A stretch of 64,000 bases of DNA from positions 372,001 through 436,000 of the forward strand of contig JAUMYN010000001.1 of NCBI GenBank assembly GCA_030528625.1. The letters are read 5' to 3'. The notes beneath the pieces are model-generated. The model saw only the letters and a list, made by a program, of their open reading frames with translations. It searched no databases and was not told the origin of the DNA. Source of the DNA: Candidatus Saccharimonadota bacterium (GTDB taxonomy: Bacteria > Patescibacteriota > Saccharimonadia > Saccharimonadales > Saccharimonadaceae). Position numbers and translations under genes: made by a program. Of the stretch, positions 35,757-45,130 are shown piece by piece; positions within the stretch are counted from its first letter, which is position 1; each line of letters starts with the position of its first letter.

Positions 35757-36167
35757 ATGGCGATCAAGACGATTTTATGTGTTGAGGACGACCGATTTAT
35801 CGGCGAAATGTATGTGCGCAGTCTGCAAAAGGCTGGCTATGATGTCACGTGGGTGGTGGACGGCAACGACGGGTTGGTGGCGGCGCGCAACCGGCAGTTC
35901 GACCTGATCATTCTTGACCTGATGCTTCCTGAGCAGCGCGGCGACCAGATTCTGGATGCACTGCGCAGCGCCGATACCGATCTGGTACCCAACAGTAAAA
36001 TCCTCATCATGACGAATTTCGAGCAGGACGACGCAGCCAAATCGCTGATATTGCGGCGGGTTGACGGCTATCTCATTAAGGCCGACGTGACGCCGCGCAA
36101 ACTCCTTGAGGTCATCCGTGCCATGGACGATGAAGCACTGGACAACGGCGAGAGTGCCGTGGTATAA
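35757..36167 (+). CDS. Single-domain response regulator
   Basis: The 136-residue protein is a receiver domain with acidic pocket VEDD, phosphoacceptor Asp54 (LIILDLMLP), and the conserved Lys in GYLIKAD. There is no DNA-binding output domain, so it acts by protein contact or as a phosphate relay. AGGAGGGG precedes the ATG and the gene is coupled to the kinase upstream. The promoter of the next tRNA overlaps its end. Confidence 0.93.
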   Translation: MAIKTILCVEDDRFIGEMYVRSLQKAGYDVTWVVDGNDGLVAARNRQFDLIILDLMLPEQRGDQILDALRSADTDLVPNSKILIMTNFEQDDAAKSLILRRVDGYLIKADVTPRKLLEVIRAMDDEALDNGESAVV

Positions 36168-36178
36168 TAAGATCCGCT

Positions 36179-36253
36179 GGCCTCATCGTCTAGCGGTTAG
36201 GACACTGGGTTCTCATCCCAGCAACCGGGGTTCGATTCCCCGTGAGGTCACCA
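36179..36253 (+). tRNA. tRNA-Glu (CTC)
   Basis: A 75-nt cloverleaf has anticodon stem CTGGG/CCCAG and loop TTCTCAT, giving anticodon CTC (reads GAG). The T loop is TTCGATT and CCA is encoded. TATAAT at 36162-36167 overlaps the stop codon of the response regulator gene. Confidence 0.95.
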
Positions 36254-36307
36254 TTTCATGTAAGTATAAAACCGCGCGGCATTAGTTTGGGGCAGCTAGG
36301 GGGAATG

Positions 36308-36748
36308 ATGAAAGTATACGTGTTAGGCAGTACGGCATTTATGCATTCCATGGTTAAAGCAAGAGACCTCCTCAGGGATATTGGACTCGACGGCTGGATA
36401 CACCGAGATTATGATCTGCTCGTCCAGGGCAAACTCCCCTCGCAACTTGTTCAATGTACCGCCGGGGAACGAGCCGCGGTCAAAAAGCAACATGATTATC
36501 TGCGATCTCATTATAAACACATCCTGGAGAGCGACGCGGTACTAATAGTGAACGAGACCAGGCATGGTATTGACAACTATATCGGCGGCAATGTTCTCAT
36601 TGAAATGGGGCAGGCCTACGTGAATGATAAAAAGATTTTCTTTTTATACGGCATGCCAACCGACGTGCCATACCTTGACGAGATACTCGCCATTGAACCC
36701 ATCTGCCTCCATGGCGACATTGCAGCAATCAAGGCATACACATCATAA
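36308..36748 (+). CDS. Nucleoside 2-deoxyribosyltransferase-like protein
   Basis: The product is 146 residues from the second of two adjacent ATGs, which has better spacing from GGGGGA. The start KVYVLGSTAF, the middle ESDAVLIVNETRHGIDNYIGGNVLIEMGQAY and the end PYLDEILAIEPI match a widespread family in CPR and archaea with the NDT/TIR-like Rossmann fold; the EMG motif resembles the catalytic Glu region of NDT enzymes. The actual substrate is unknown. It follows tRNA-Glu by 54 nt. Confidence 0.7.
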   Translation: MKVYVLGSTAFMHSMVKARDLLRDIGLDGWIHRDYDLLVQGKLPSQLVQCTAGERAAVKKQHDYLRSHYKHILESDAVLIVNETRHGIDNYIGGNVLIEMGQAYVNDKKIFFLYGMPTDVPYLDEILAIEPICLHGDIAAIKAYTS

Positions 36749-36813
36749 TCTCCTCCCTTGCATTTCGCCTGCCATTTCGGCATAATAGCAGTATATGAAA
36801 GGGGAGGCATAAG

Positions 36814-38697
36814 ATGCTCGGGCGGACAATTTCCCGCTTTTGGCTGCGGCGGCTGTGCGAGGGGGCGCTGTTTGCCAGCGGCTCGGTTTTGGTGCTGTAT
36901 GCCTGGGCCCGGTTCATTCCCACCGGCTACCGCTTGCCGGTCGGCGAGGCAGTCAGCGACCTCGCTGCCGCGGGGGCCGCTCTCACCAGCCTGATCACCT
37001 TTATCCTCTGCCTCTGGCTACCGCGTTGGCGGCCAACCCTCATCGCACTAGGCGTCTATCTCCTTCTCAGTCTCACCATCGGCATCTTGATTACCACCTC
37101 TGGCGGCCTCGCCTCGCCATTCGTCAGCGTCTGGATGCTACTGGCGGTCTTTGCTGGTCTGTTCGGCTGGCAGATTGTGCTGCTATTGACGATGGGCGTC
37201 GTGCTGGCCGTGATACTGGCCAATCCCGACGGTTTTAGTGTGCAGCGCACACTGTCCTGGCTGCTCTTCGGGGTGATGCCGCTGGTGCTGGGCCTGATTT
37301 TATGGCATCGCCAACCAAAGACTAACACTTCCTATTCCGACTTGGCGAACAAGCTGACGACTGTCGAGGGTAAGTCCGACGTGGTGATCAACACCATCGA
37401 TGACGGCGTACTGGCTATTTCTCGCAGCGGTATTATCGAGCTGATCAATCCATCGGCCCAGACACTCATCGGTTGGCAGTCAGGCGACGCTCTGGGGTTG
37501 AGTTGGCAGAGCGTGCTCAAACTAGTTGACGGCGAGGGCAGGGAAGTGCCTGAGGCCGATCATCCAGTAGCTCAGGCGCTCAGCAGCAATCGGCCGACCC
37601 ACAGCGACCAGTTCGCTATTTTGACTAGCTCAGAAAAGCGCCGCTTAGTATCCATCGTGTCATCACCGGTTGGGCAGCCAGCCGACGGTGTTATCGTGGT
37701 ATTTCGCGACATTACCAAAGAAAAAGCCGAGGAGCGCGAACAAGCCGAATTTATCTCCACCGCCAGCCACGAAATGCGCACCCCGGTAGCCTCAATTGAG
37801 GGGTATCTGGGCCTGGCGCTCAATCCCGCCACTGCTCAGATTGACGAAAAAGCGCGAGATTTTATCACTAAAGCGCATGAGTCAGCGCAACATTTGGGCC
37901 GCCTGTTTCAGGACCTGCTGGACATCAGTAAAGCCGAAGACGGCCGGCTGAAAAGTAATCCGTCGGTGATCAATGTGACGGAGTTCGTCGGCACCATCTT
38001 TGATAGCCTAGCGCCAGCTGCCGCCGAAAAACAGCTGCTCTACGTGTTCCGGCCGCGAGGCGAGGAAGGCGACAGTAGCCCCAAAACCGTCCAGCCGATT
38101 TTTTACACCTTTGCCGACGCCGACCATTTCCGAGAAATTATCACTAATCTTATCGAGAACGCTATCAAATACACCGCCAGCGGCCAAGTGGTGGTCGATG
38201 TAGTCGGCGATGCCAAGCTAGTTACCATCAGCGTCAAGGACAGCGGCATCGGCATTCCCGCCGAGGACGTGCCGCACCTTTTCCAAAAGTTCTACCGCGT
38301 CGATAATTCCGATACGCGCGAAATTGGCGGTACTGGCCTCGGGCTGTATCTGTCGCGACGACTGGCTGAAAGCATGTCAGGCGTGCTGCGCGTTAGTAGC
38401 GAGTACAAAAAGGGCAGCACTTTTTTCCTCGACATGCCGCGGCTAGAGAGTGAAGAGGCGAGGCGTCGTCTTGAGCAAAATAGCGAACCGCCGGCCGCAC
38501 CAGTCAGCGAACCGCCGGCCGCACCGGCCGCTGAGCAGCCAATTCCTGTTGCCGCCGTGGACATTGGCCCTCAGCCCGAGCCTGAACCGCCAACTCCCGC
38601 CGCTGTTGCTCCAACCGCACCAACCATCGCGCAACTGGAGCAGCAGCTAGGAGCGGATCAGCGACGAATCACCATCACCGTTCCTGACCGAAAATAA
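36814..38697 (+). CDS. Sensor histidine kinase with six-helix membrane domain and Pro/Ala tail
   Basis: The 627-residue protein has five to six N-terminal membrane helices (residues 15-175), a PAS domain (about 185-300), HisKA with His319 in STASHEMRTPV, HATPase_c with NLIENAIKY, DSGIGIP and GTGLGLYL, then an 80-residue Pro/Ala/Glu-rich tail. The tail repeats SEPPAAP and ends with a short helix and QRRITITVP. GGGAGG precedes the ATG. It should phosphorylate the response regulator 50 nt downstream, which has a similar low-complexity tail. Confidence 0.92.
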   Translation: MLGRTISRFWLRRLCEGALFASGSVLVLYAWARFIPTGYRLPVGEAVSDLAAAGAALTSLITFILCLWLPRWRPTLIALGVYLLLSLTIGILITTSGGLASPFVSVWMLLAVFAGLFGWQIVLLLTMGVVLAVILANPDGFSVQRTLSWLLFGVMPLVLGLILWHRQPKTNTSYSDLANKLTTVEGKSDVVINTIDDGVLAISRSGIIELINPSAQTLIGWQSGDALGLSWQSVLKLVDGEGREVPEADHPVAQALSSNRPTHSDQFAILTSSEKRRLVSIVSSPVGQPADGVIVVFRDITKEKAEEREQAEFISTASHEMRTPVASIEGYLGLALNPATAQIDEKARDFITKAHESAQHLGRLFQDLLDISKAEDGRLKSNPSVINVTEFVGTIFDSLAPAAAEKQLLYVFRPRGEEGDSSPKTVQPIFYTFADADHFREIITNLIENAIKYTASGQVVVDVVGDAKLVTISVKDSGIGIPAEDVPHLFQKFYRVDNSDTREIGGTGLGLYLSRRLAESMSGVLRVSSEYKKGSTFFLDMPRLESEEARRRLEQNSEPPAAPVSEPPAAPAAEQPIPVAAVDIGPQPEPEPPTPAAVAPTAPTIAQLEQQLGADQRRITITVPDRK

Positions 38698-38747
38698 CAT
38701 AAGAAGTATGGTATTTTTTGCTAAGCTCGGGTATAGTAGAGGTAGGT

Positions 38748-39857
38748 ATGGCAAAGATTTTACTTGTCGAGGATGATAAAAATCTCCGTGAAATTTACGG
38801 CGTGCGCCTGCTGGCCGAAGGTTATGATATTGTGTCGGCTGGCGACGGCGAAGAGGCGCTGGCCATGGCTATCAAGGAACGTCCAGCCCTCATTCTCAGC
38901 GATGTGATGATGCCGAAGATTTCTGGCTTTGACATGCTGGATATTCTGCGCTCGACTACCGAAACAAAAGATATCAAAGTGATTATGATGACGGCGTTGT
39001 CCTCGGAAGATCAGCGGCAACGAGGCGAGCAATTGGGCGCTGATCGCTATCTCGTCAAGTCGCAAGTCGGCATTGAGGATGTGGTGCGCACCGTGCATGA
39101 AGTGCTTGCTGACGTGCCAGGCATGGAGCATCTGACACGGGCGCAAGCAATGGAGGCCAGTGCGCCGCACCTACCGCCAACCGCTGGCACCTCCGGGCAA
39201 GCAGTTGCACGACCGAGTGTTGATCAATTATCGCCGCAACCGCAAGCACCGACGGTACCTACACCGCACGCTGCTGCCACGCCGCAGGCAACCCCAACCG
39301 CTCAACCGCAGCCAGTCCCGGCTGCACCGCCAACACCAGTCGCTCCGCCAGCCGCTGCACCGAGTGCACCAGCGGCCAATCCGATGCTTGGTCCGCAACT
39401 GCCGACTCCATCTAGTGGTCTACCGCAGCCAACGGCACCGTTTTCATCGAGTGCGCCGCGCCCTTCCAATTTGGGCGGCCGTGTTATTCAGCCGCTCAGT
39501 TCACCAGACGATGCGTCAAGTATTGACATGGCAGCCCAGATGGCACAGGCGCTGAGCGATACCTCTCAACCAGCAGCTCTATCTCAACCAGCCGTACAGC
39601 ATATCCCAGTGCAGGCACAAGCACCAGCTGCACAACCAGCCGCCAGTACGCCGCAGCAGCCAACGCCAGCCGCACAACCAGCACCAACCGCCGCGCCGCA
39701 TGCAGCGCCAGGCCAACCAACCGCTGCTCCGATACCAGCTAGCTCCAGCGCTATACCAATCCCTCAGCCTGCGCCTACTGCGCCAAGCATTGTAGTCGCT
39801 CCGCCAGCCGCACCTTCAACCCCGCCAACCCAACCTCCAGTGACGCCCACCGCCTAA
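38748..39857 (+). CDS. Response regulator with 240-residue Pro/Ala/Gln-rich tail
   Basis: The product is 369 residues from the ATG at 38748, 10 nt after TATAGT. Residues 1-122 are a receiver domain: LVEDDKN, phosphoacceptor Asp52 (LILSDVMMP), the Thr/Ala in MMTALSS and the Lys in YLVKSQ. The rest is low-complexity Pro, Ala, Gln, Thr and Ser, broken only by a short segment near SSIDMAAQMAQALSDTS. There is no DNA-binding or enzymatic output. It pairs with the kinase upstream. The output is unknown; it may act as a scaffold or tether. Confidence 0.9.
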   Translation: MAKILLVEDDKNLREIYGVRLLAEGYDIVSAGDGEEALAMAIKERPALILSDVMMPKISGFDMLDILRSTTETKDIKVIMMTALSSEDQRQRGEQLGADRYLVKSQVGIEDVVRTVHEVLADVPGMEHLTRAQAMEASAPHLPPTAGTSGQAVARPSVDQLSPQPQAPTVPTPHAAATPQATPTAQPQPVPAAPPTPVAPPAAAPSAPAANPMLGPQLPTPSSGLPQPTAPFSSSAPRPSNLGGRVIQPLSSPDDASSIDMAAQMAQALSDTSQPAALSQPAVQHIPVQAQAPAAQPAASTPQQPTPAAQPAPTAAPHAAPGQPTAAPIPASSSAIPIPQPAPTAPSIVVAPPAAPSTPPTQPPVTPTA

Positions 39858-39860
39858 CAC

Positions 39861-40559
39861 ATGTCAGCCTCTATGCCATCATCTTCGCAGCGCCTCAATA
39901 AATTTATTGCTCAAGCGCTTGGCGTGTCGCGCCGAGCCGCCGACGAGCTGATTGCCCAAGGCGAGATAATGGTCAATGAGCAACCAGCACAACTGGGCCA
40001 GCACCTGAGCCCAGACGATGTGGTACGTCACCGAGGCCGCGTTTTGTCGCTGCGCCAGCGTCAGCTCATTATGCTACACAAGCCGACCGGCTACCTCTGT
40101 TCGCGCGCCTCGCAGGGCGGGGTACCGACTATTTACGCGCTCTTGCCGCCCGAGCTGCACCACCTGAAGCCTGTCGGGCGTCTGGACAGGGATAGCTCTG
40201 GGCTCATTTTGCTGACCAATGACGGCGATTTTGCCCACCAGATGACCCACCCGTCATTTACCAAGACCAAGCGCTACCTGGTGACGCTGGATACTAACCT
40301 ACAGCCGCTGCACCGCCAGATGATCAGCGATTTTGGCATCAATCTCCCTGACGGGCGCAGCCAGCTTGGCCTTGAGCGGCAGCATGACGGCGACGAGCGG
40401 CGCTGGATCGTCCAGATGAGCGAAGGCCGCAACCGTCAAATCCGCCGTACCTTCGCAGCGCTCGGCTACACCGTGAAAAAGCTCCACCGCACCGATTTTG
40501 GAGTCTACACCTTAGGAAAACTACGACGCGGAGCGTGGCAGGTAGTTGATGTATCATAG
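39861..40559 (+). CDS. rRNA pseudouridine synthase, RsuA/RluB family
   Basis: The 232-residue protein has an N-terminal S4 RNA-binding domain (RLNKFIAQALGVSRRAADELIAQGEIMVN) and a catalytic domain with GRLDRDSSGLILLTNDG containing the nucleophile Asp. The segment MSEGRNRQIRRTFAALG is also family typical. It isomerises a uridine in rRNA. The gene starts 3 nt after the response regulator stop. Confidence 0.94.
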   Translation: MSASMPSSSQRLNKFIAQALGVSRRAADELIAQGEIMVNEQPAQLGQHLSPDDVVRHRGRVLSLRQRQLIMLHKPTGYLCSRASQGGVPTIYALLPPELHHLKPVGRLDRDSSGLILLTNDGDFAHQMTHPSFTKTKRYLVTLDTNLQPLHRQMISDFGINLPDGRSQLGLERQHDGDERRWIVQMSEGRNRQIRRTFAALGYTVKKLHRTDFGVYTLGKLRRGAWQVVDVS

Positions 40560-40604
40560 TCTTAGCGCTTGCTTTATGATCAATTTGCGTGCTACACTGC
40601 AGCC

Positions 40605-41036
40605 ATGTGTATGCCCGAAGTCTTTGCTGACGCGCCCGGTGTGCCGCACCATTGGCATGACCACTACCATGACGGGCAGCGGCCATTCCATCATCCGAGC
40701 GATTTTTTGGCCTACGTGGCAACTCCTGTGCGCACGCGTGTGTATTGCCTCTTTGATGAGCCAGCAACGTATATCGCTGAGCCGCACGTGATCCCCATCG
40801 GCCATCAGCCAAAATTCGGCATCAACCTTTACGCCCTTGGCCTCGAGCTACTTATCCTCGGTCTATTTATCGCGCCAATTGTTATCGGCCAACGCCGTAT
40901 CAAAAAGAGCGACCAGCCACGCACCAAGCGCCTCTGGCGTACTGGGCAGATCATCGCCCTGATGCTGATGATCAGCTTTATAACGTTTATTATCTGGGTC
41001 ACCTTGCGACGCCTTGGCGTATTCGGGACTGTTTAG
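40605..41036 (+). CDS. His-rich membrane protein of unknown function
   Basis: The product is 143 residues from the ATG at 40605, 6 nt after TACACT. Residues 14-30 read HHWHDHYHDGQRPFHH, a dense histidine cluster able to bind zinc, nickel or copper. Two membrane helices follow (about 72-92 and 112-135) separated by a basic loop. No family is recognised. It lies between the pseudouridine synthase and der. Confidence 0.65.
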   Translation: MCMPEVFADAPGVPHHWHDHYHDGQRPFHHPSDFLAYVATPVRTRVYCLFDEPATYIAEPHVIPIGHQPKFGINLYALGLELLILGLFIAPIVIGQRRIKKSDQPRTKRLWRTGQIIALMLMISFITFIIWVTLRRLGVFGTV

Positions 41037-41086
41037 AACCAGCTTACGCTCGCCGAACCGCCCGATTTTTGGTATAATTACCCCAT

Positions 41087-42508
41087 ATGTCTAAGAAATT
41101 ACCCACCGTCGCCATCATCGGCCAGGCCAACGTCGGCAAGAGTTCGCTGTTCAACCGCCTGATGCGCTCGCGCACCGCCATCGTCGCACGCGAGGCCGGC
41201 ACCACCCGCGACAGCGTGATGGGGAAGGTGAGCTACCGCCGTGACGGCGACGAGGCACATTTTTGGCTAATCGACACCGCCGGCCTCAAAACCGCCGAAG
41301 ACAACTTCGAAGCCACCATTCAGGAGCAAATCGACGACGCCGTCCTGAGCGCCGACGTCATTCTTGTCATGGTCGACAGCACCCTGCATCCCACCGACTC
41401 CGACCGCCTGATCGCCAAAAAAGCCCTCAAAAGCCAGAAACCAGTTATCCTCATTACCAACAAAGTTGATCTCAAGGGCGCGCTGCCACTCGATGAGTTC
41501 AAGCGCCTGGGTATCAAGACCATTATCCGCACCTCAGCCGAACACAACAGCGGCATTTCCGAGCTACTAGACGCCCTGGCCGAACTCTTGCCGCCAGCCA
41601 CTGAAACGCCAGACGACGACATCGTGCGCGTGGCACTGATCGGCCGGCCAAATGTCGGCAAAAGCCACCTATTTAACACCTTGGCGGGTAAGCAACAGGC
41701 CATCGTGGCCAACATCGCTGGTACCACTCGCGATGTGAACCGCGTGCAAATCCGCTACAAACAGCGCACCGTTGAACTCCTCGACACCGCCGGTATTCGC
41801 CGCCAGGGAAGGCAAGAAACTGGTATCGAAAAATTTTCCGTCATGCGCACCATGCAGGCCATCAACGAGGCTGATGTCTGCCTGCTACTGATGGATGTTA
41901 ATGAGCTGAATGTCGGGCTGGACCAGCGACTGGCTGGTATTATCGACGAAGCAGGCAAGGGCTTGGTGTTAGTGGTCAGCAAATGGGATGCGGTAGAAGG
42001 CAAAGACGCCTTTACGCGCGACGCACTGGCGCCGCAAATTAGCTATCATTTCAAATTTACGCCGTATGCACCGCTGATTTTCACCAGTTCTGTTACTGGC
42101 CAGAATGTCACTAAGCTGTTTGATTTAGCACTCGATATTCACCAGCGCCGCCGCCAAGAAATCAAAACTCGGCAACTGAACGACCTCTTGCAGCGCGCCG
42201 TCACCGCCCATCCGCCAGCTGGCCTCAAAAACTCTCATCCAAAACTGCGCTACATGGTGCAAACTGATGTGGCACCGCCATGGTTCGTCATTTATGGCTC
42301 AAACCTAAAGTTCATTCACTGGAGCTATAAACGCTACCTGGAACGCACCCTGCGCGAAGCTTTCGACTTTGCTGGCACGCCGATTAAACTTTCTTTCCGC
42401 GACGAAAAGCAGCTGAAGAAAAACCGCGAACGCGCGGCGGCAGGGAAGGCGCCCGTCACCAAGGCGTATAAGCAGGCCAAAGAAGCAGAGAAGCGCGCCG
42501 CCCGCTAA
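41087..42508 (+). CDS. der: Ribosome assembly GTPase Der (EngA)
   Basis: The 473-residue protein has two tandem GTPase domains, with P loops GQANVGKSS and GRPNVGKSH, switch motifs DTAG, and the NKVD/SKWD guanine-binding motifs, followed by a KH-like C-terminal domain. Der is needed for 50S subunit assembly. The C-terminus is basic. TATAAT ends 8 nt before the ATG. Confidence 0.97.
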   Translation: MSKKLPTVAIIGQANVGKSSLFNRLMRSRTAIVAREAGTTRDSVMGKVSYRRDGDEAHFWLIDTAGLKTAEDNFEATIQEQIDDAVLSADVILVMVDSTLHPTDSDRLIAKKALKSQKPVILITNKVDLKGALPLDEFKRLGIKTIIRTSAEHNSGISELLDALAELLPPATETPDDDIVRVALIGRPNVGKSHLFNTLAGKQQAIVANIAGTTRDVNRVQIRYKQRTVELLDTAGIRRQGRQETGIEKFSVMRTMQAINEADVCLLLMDVNELNVGLDQRLAGIIDEAGKGLVLVVSKWDAVEGKDAFTRDALAPQISYHFKFTPYAPLIFTSSVTGQNVTKLFDLALDIHQRRRQEIKTRQLNDLLQRAVTAHPPAGLKNSHPKLRYMVQTDVAPPWFVIYGSNLKFIHWSYKRYLERTLREAFDFAGTPIKLSFRDEKQLKKNRERAAAGKAPVTKAYKQAKEAEKRAAR

Positions 42509-42514
42509 ATCACA

Positions 42515-43483
42515 CTAGCCGAACATCGCCAGCATCGCCGCCAGCGTATCGTAATGAATCGCCTCAGCGCGTTCGCCGATCAGCACCAACTTCACGGCCT
42601 CATCCGACCGCCCGGCCGTAATGTCAAGCTGCGTCGGCGTTGCCTCCAAATGCCGCCGCGCGCCCGTCTCATCCACAAAACAACCCTTCATCCGCCTGAG
42701 GCCATATGACGCAAACAACTCCGGCCACAGCGCTTGATAGGCGGCCTCGCTGTTCCTCAGGCCCGACACGTCCACCACACTATACGACGGATTGTCCGGC
42801 ACTGCCAGCTCGCCATCATACTCATCAAAAAACCGCAGCAGCCCCGACGGCGGTGTCATCAGACCAAGGTCAAACCGCCCGTACGGCGCACTCACAATCC
42901 GCCCGTAGGGCAGGGCAGCCCGCCGCGCCTCATACGCAGCGCGTTCATCATCCCGCAGCAAATCCTCTTTCGTCACCAGCACCATATCCGCCGCCTGTAG
43001 CTCCACTTCGTGCGCTGGCTCCACGCCGTGTAAAATCTCATGTGCATCAATCACATACCAACTTTGCATCAACTCATAGCGCTCAAACATCTTGGCGCTA
43101 ATTAGCCGCTCCACCAAATTCATCGTCCGCGCCACGCCCGTCGCCTCGATGAACACCGGTGCCGCCGAATAACGACTAAAATCCATCAGCATTTTCGTCA
43201 GCGCGTCCTCCGACCCGCAGCACACACAGTCGCCGCTCAAAGTTGTCACCAAATCCGCCAGTCCCTCCAGTCGATAGCCGTCAACATTTTCATTGGCAAA
43301 CTCATTTTCAATGACGCGCGCGCCCTGAAACGCTGGGCAGCGCAGCAAGTATTCCAAGACACTGGTTTTACCAGCCCCCAGCGACCCATTGAGCAAATAC
43401 AGCGGCACTTTATCAACGATCGCTCGAGAATCATCGAACGCCGCATTCATGCTAAATTCCAGATCATCATCGCGCTTCGCCAT
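42515..43483 (-). CDS. COG0523 (CobW/ZigA-like) GTPase, first copy
   Basis: The 322-residue G3E GTPase has Walker A GSLGAGKT at 33-40, the ENEFANENVD segment, and the family's metal-binding CVCC motif at 86-89, with VTKEDLL near 157 resembling the guanine motif. COG0523 proteins deliver zinc or cobalt to client enzymes. Residues 1-22 form a leader-like acidic extension. TATACT ends 6 nt before the ATG, shared back-to-back with pth. A second copy lies at 46463. Confidence 0.88.
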   Translation of the reverse strand: MAKRDDDLEFSMNAAFDDSRAIVDKVPLYLLNGSLGAGKTSVLEYLLRCPAFQGARVIENEFANENVDGYRLEGLADLVTTLSGDCVCCGSEDALTKMLMDFSRYSAAPVFIEATGVARTMNLVERLISAKMFERYELMQSWYVIDAHEILHGVEPAHEVELQAADMVLVTKEDLLRDDERAAYEARRAALPYGRIVSAPYGRFDLGLMTPPSGLLRFFDEYDGELAVPDNPSYSVVDVSGLRNSEAAYQALWPELFASYGLRRMKGCFVDETGARRHLEATPTQLDITAGRSDEAVKLVLIGERAEAIHYDTLAAMLAMFG

Positions 43484-43489
43484 GCATCT

Positions 43490-43512
43490 AGTATAGCAAT
43501 TGATGCTATACT
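43490..43512. promoter_or_regulatory. Divergent promoters of COG0523 gene and pth
   Basis: Two -10 hexamers (AGTATA on the plus strand for the leftward gene, TATACT for the rightward gene) form 9-bp inverted arms TAGTATAGC/GCTATACTA around seven bases. Each is 6 nt from its start codon. Whether the symmetry is also an operator is unclear. Confidence 0.6.
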
Positions 43513-43518
43513 AAGGCT

Positions 43519-44082
43519 ATGAAAATTATTTTTGCCTTTGGCAATCCTGGCGTAAATTATTCCAACACTCGGCACAATGTCGGGTTCATGGCGGTTGATC
43601 TGACGGCTCGCCGACACAACGCGCGCTTCGCCATTAAACACAAGTTCTTTTCTGAAATTGCCGAGCTTTCAGTTGATAACGAAAAGGTGCTACTCGTCAA
43701 ACCAACTACCTACTACAACGAGGTTGGCAGGCCAGCCCGAGTATTGATGGACTTTTACAACGTGGCTCCGGATAATTTCTTGATCATTCATGATGATCTC
43801 GCGCTGCCGTTTGGCACGTTGCGCATTCGCCAAGGTGGACAACATGGCGGCAATAATGGCCTGAAGTCGCTCTCGGCGCATCTGCCGGCGGCGTTTTGGC
43901 GGCTACGCATCGGTATCTTGAGCGCCCAGCGCAACCAAATGCCAGACGCTGATTTCGTACTCGGCCGTTTTACACCCGACGAACAAACCACCCTGCAAAC
44001 CTGTATCATGCCAGCGGCGCGTGACTACATTGATCATTTCATCAAGGGAACGATCCATGCCGACACCACCACAACCTGCTAA
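43519..44082 (+). CDS. pth: Peptidyl-tRNA hydrolase
   Basis: The 187-residue protein has the Pth signatures FGNPGVNYSNTRHNVGFMAVD (catalytic His), KPTTYYNEVG and HDDLALPFGTLRIRQGGQHGGNNGLKS. It hydrolyses peptidyl-tRNA released from ribosomes. TATACT ends 6 nt before the ATG. Its last 26 bases overlap the next gene. Confidence 0.96.
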   Translation: MKIIFAFGNPGVNYSNTRHNVGFMAVDLTARRHNARFAIKHKFFSEIAELSVDNEKVLLVKPTTYYNEVGRPARVLMDFYNVAPDNFLIIHDDLALPFGTLRIRQGGQHGGNNGLKSLSAHLPAAFWRLRIGILSAQRNQMPDADFVLGRFTPDEQTTLQTCIMPAARDYIDHFIKGTIHADTTTTC

Positions 44083-45130
44083 CCCCACCGCACGCCGCCG
44101 ACAACGCCGCGCATCCTTTCTTGGTCGACTGGGCCACCTCCGCCAGTTCGCCTGGCTACTCCCCATCGCACTGCCTCTTATCCTCGTCCTATTGTTTCAG
44201 CGCCCCCTGCAATTCTGGCTCTACGCTCATCCGCCGCACACCTGGGGGGCTTTTCTGGCAGCCACTGCACAAGATTTTCTCACCCTGACACTGAGCGTGA
44301 TTGTTGAGGCCACGCCGTTTCTCATTCTCGGCATCGGCCTATCAGCACTCATCCGCCGCTTTGTGCCGCTACACCGCGTGTTGCCGCGCCTGCCAAAAAA
44401 TGCTGTACTGCGCCGCCTTATTTTGTCCAGCCTGGGCTTAGCACTGCCAGTTTGCGAATGCGGTAATGTACCAGTAGCCCGCAGCCTGCTGCGCCACGGT
44501 CTCAGCCCAGCCGACACCATCAGCTTTTTGTTCGCGGCGCCCATTCTCAATCCCATCACCATCATCGCCACGGCCGCTGCGTTTAGCGGCACGCCGCACA
44601 TAGTATGGTGGCGCGTGATCTTTGCGCTCGTCATCGTCCAAGTAGTGGCATTGATTGTCAGCCGGTTACGCTCCGAGCATATCCTACAGCCCGACTTTGC
44701 CGCTCACTGCCACGGGCCAGAAGACCGTTCGCTGGATGCTCTATTTAACTTTAGCCGCCAAGAGTTTTGGCAACTGTTTCGGATGCTAACCTTTGGCGCC
44801 ATGCTGGCCGCCGCCACCCAAGTCTTCATCCCGCGCGACATTATCACCGCGGTGGGCGGCGATCTTATGCTCTCGGTTGTTGCCATGATTCTGCTGGGCT
44901 TTGTGGTATCAATTTGCTCCAGTGTCGACGCCTTTTTTGCGCTAGCCTACACCACAACCTTCCGCCAGGGCGCCCTCCTAGCGTTCTTACTGGCCGGGCC
45001 GATGATTGATATCAAGATGATCGCACTACTCAAAAGCACCTTTACTATGCGCTTTACGGCTATCGTTACGGCGCTGGTGTTTGGTCTTAGTTTACTGATT
45101 GGCGTGGGGGTAAACCTCTATGTGGGCTAA
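44057..45130 (+). CDS. DUF318 (YraQ/ArsP-like) permease
   Basis: The product is 357 residues from an ATG at 44057 preceded by AAGGGA inside the pth gene. There are eight or so membrane helices. The family motif is LALPVCECGNVPVARSLLRHGLSPADTISFLFAAPILNPI, with the Cys-Glu-Cys-Gly sequence seen in this permease group. Related proteins export organoarsenicals or have metal-related roles. It is followed by, and overlaps by 11 bp, a DUF1980 protein, its usual partner. Confidence 0.88.
   Translation: MPTPPQPANPTARRRQRRASFLGRLGHLRQFAWLLPIALPLILVLLFQRPLQFWLYAHPPHTWGAFLAATAQDFLTLTLSVIVEATPFLILGIGLSALIRRFVPLHRVLPRLPKNAVLRRLILSSLGLALPVCECGNVPVARSLLRHGLSPADTISFLFAAPILNPITIIATAAAFSGTPHIVWWRVIFALVIVQVVALIVSRLRSEHILQPDFAAHCHGPEDRSLDALFNFSRQEFWQLFRMLTFGAMLAAATQVFIPRDIITAVGGDLMLSVVAMILLGFVVSICSSVDAFFALAYTTTFRQGALLAFLLAGPMIDIKMIALLKSTFTMRFTAIVTALVFGLSLLIGVGVNLYVG

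Noticed and set aside
38450-39857. Repetitive Pro/Ala DNA as a mobile or CRISPR-type repeat
   Set aside because: The repetition follows codons of low-complexity tails in two signalling genes; no spaced identical repeats exist. No CRISPR array, transposase or phage gene was seen anywhere in the window.
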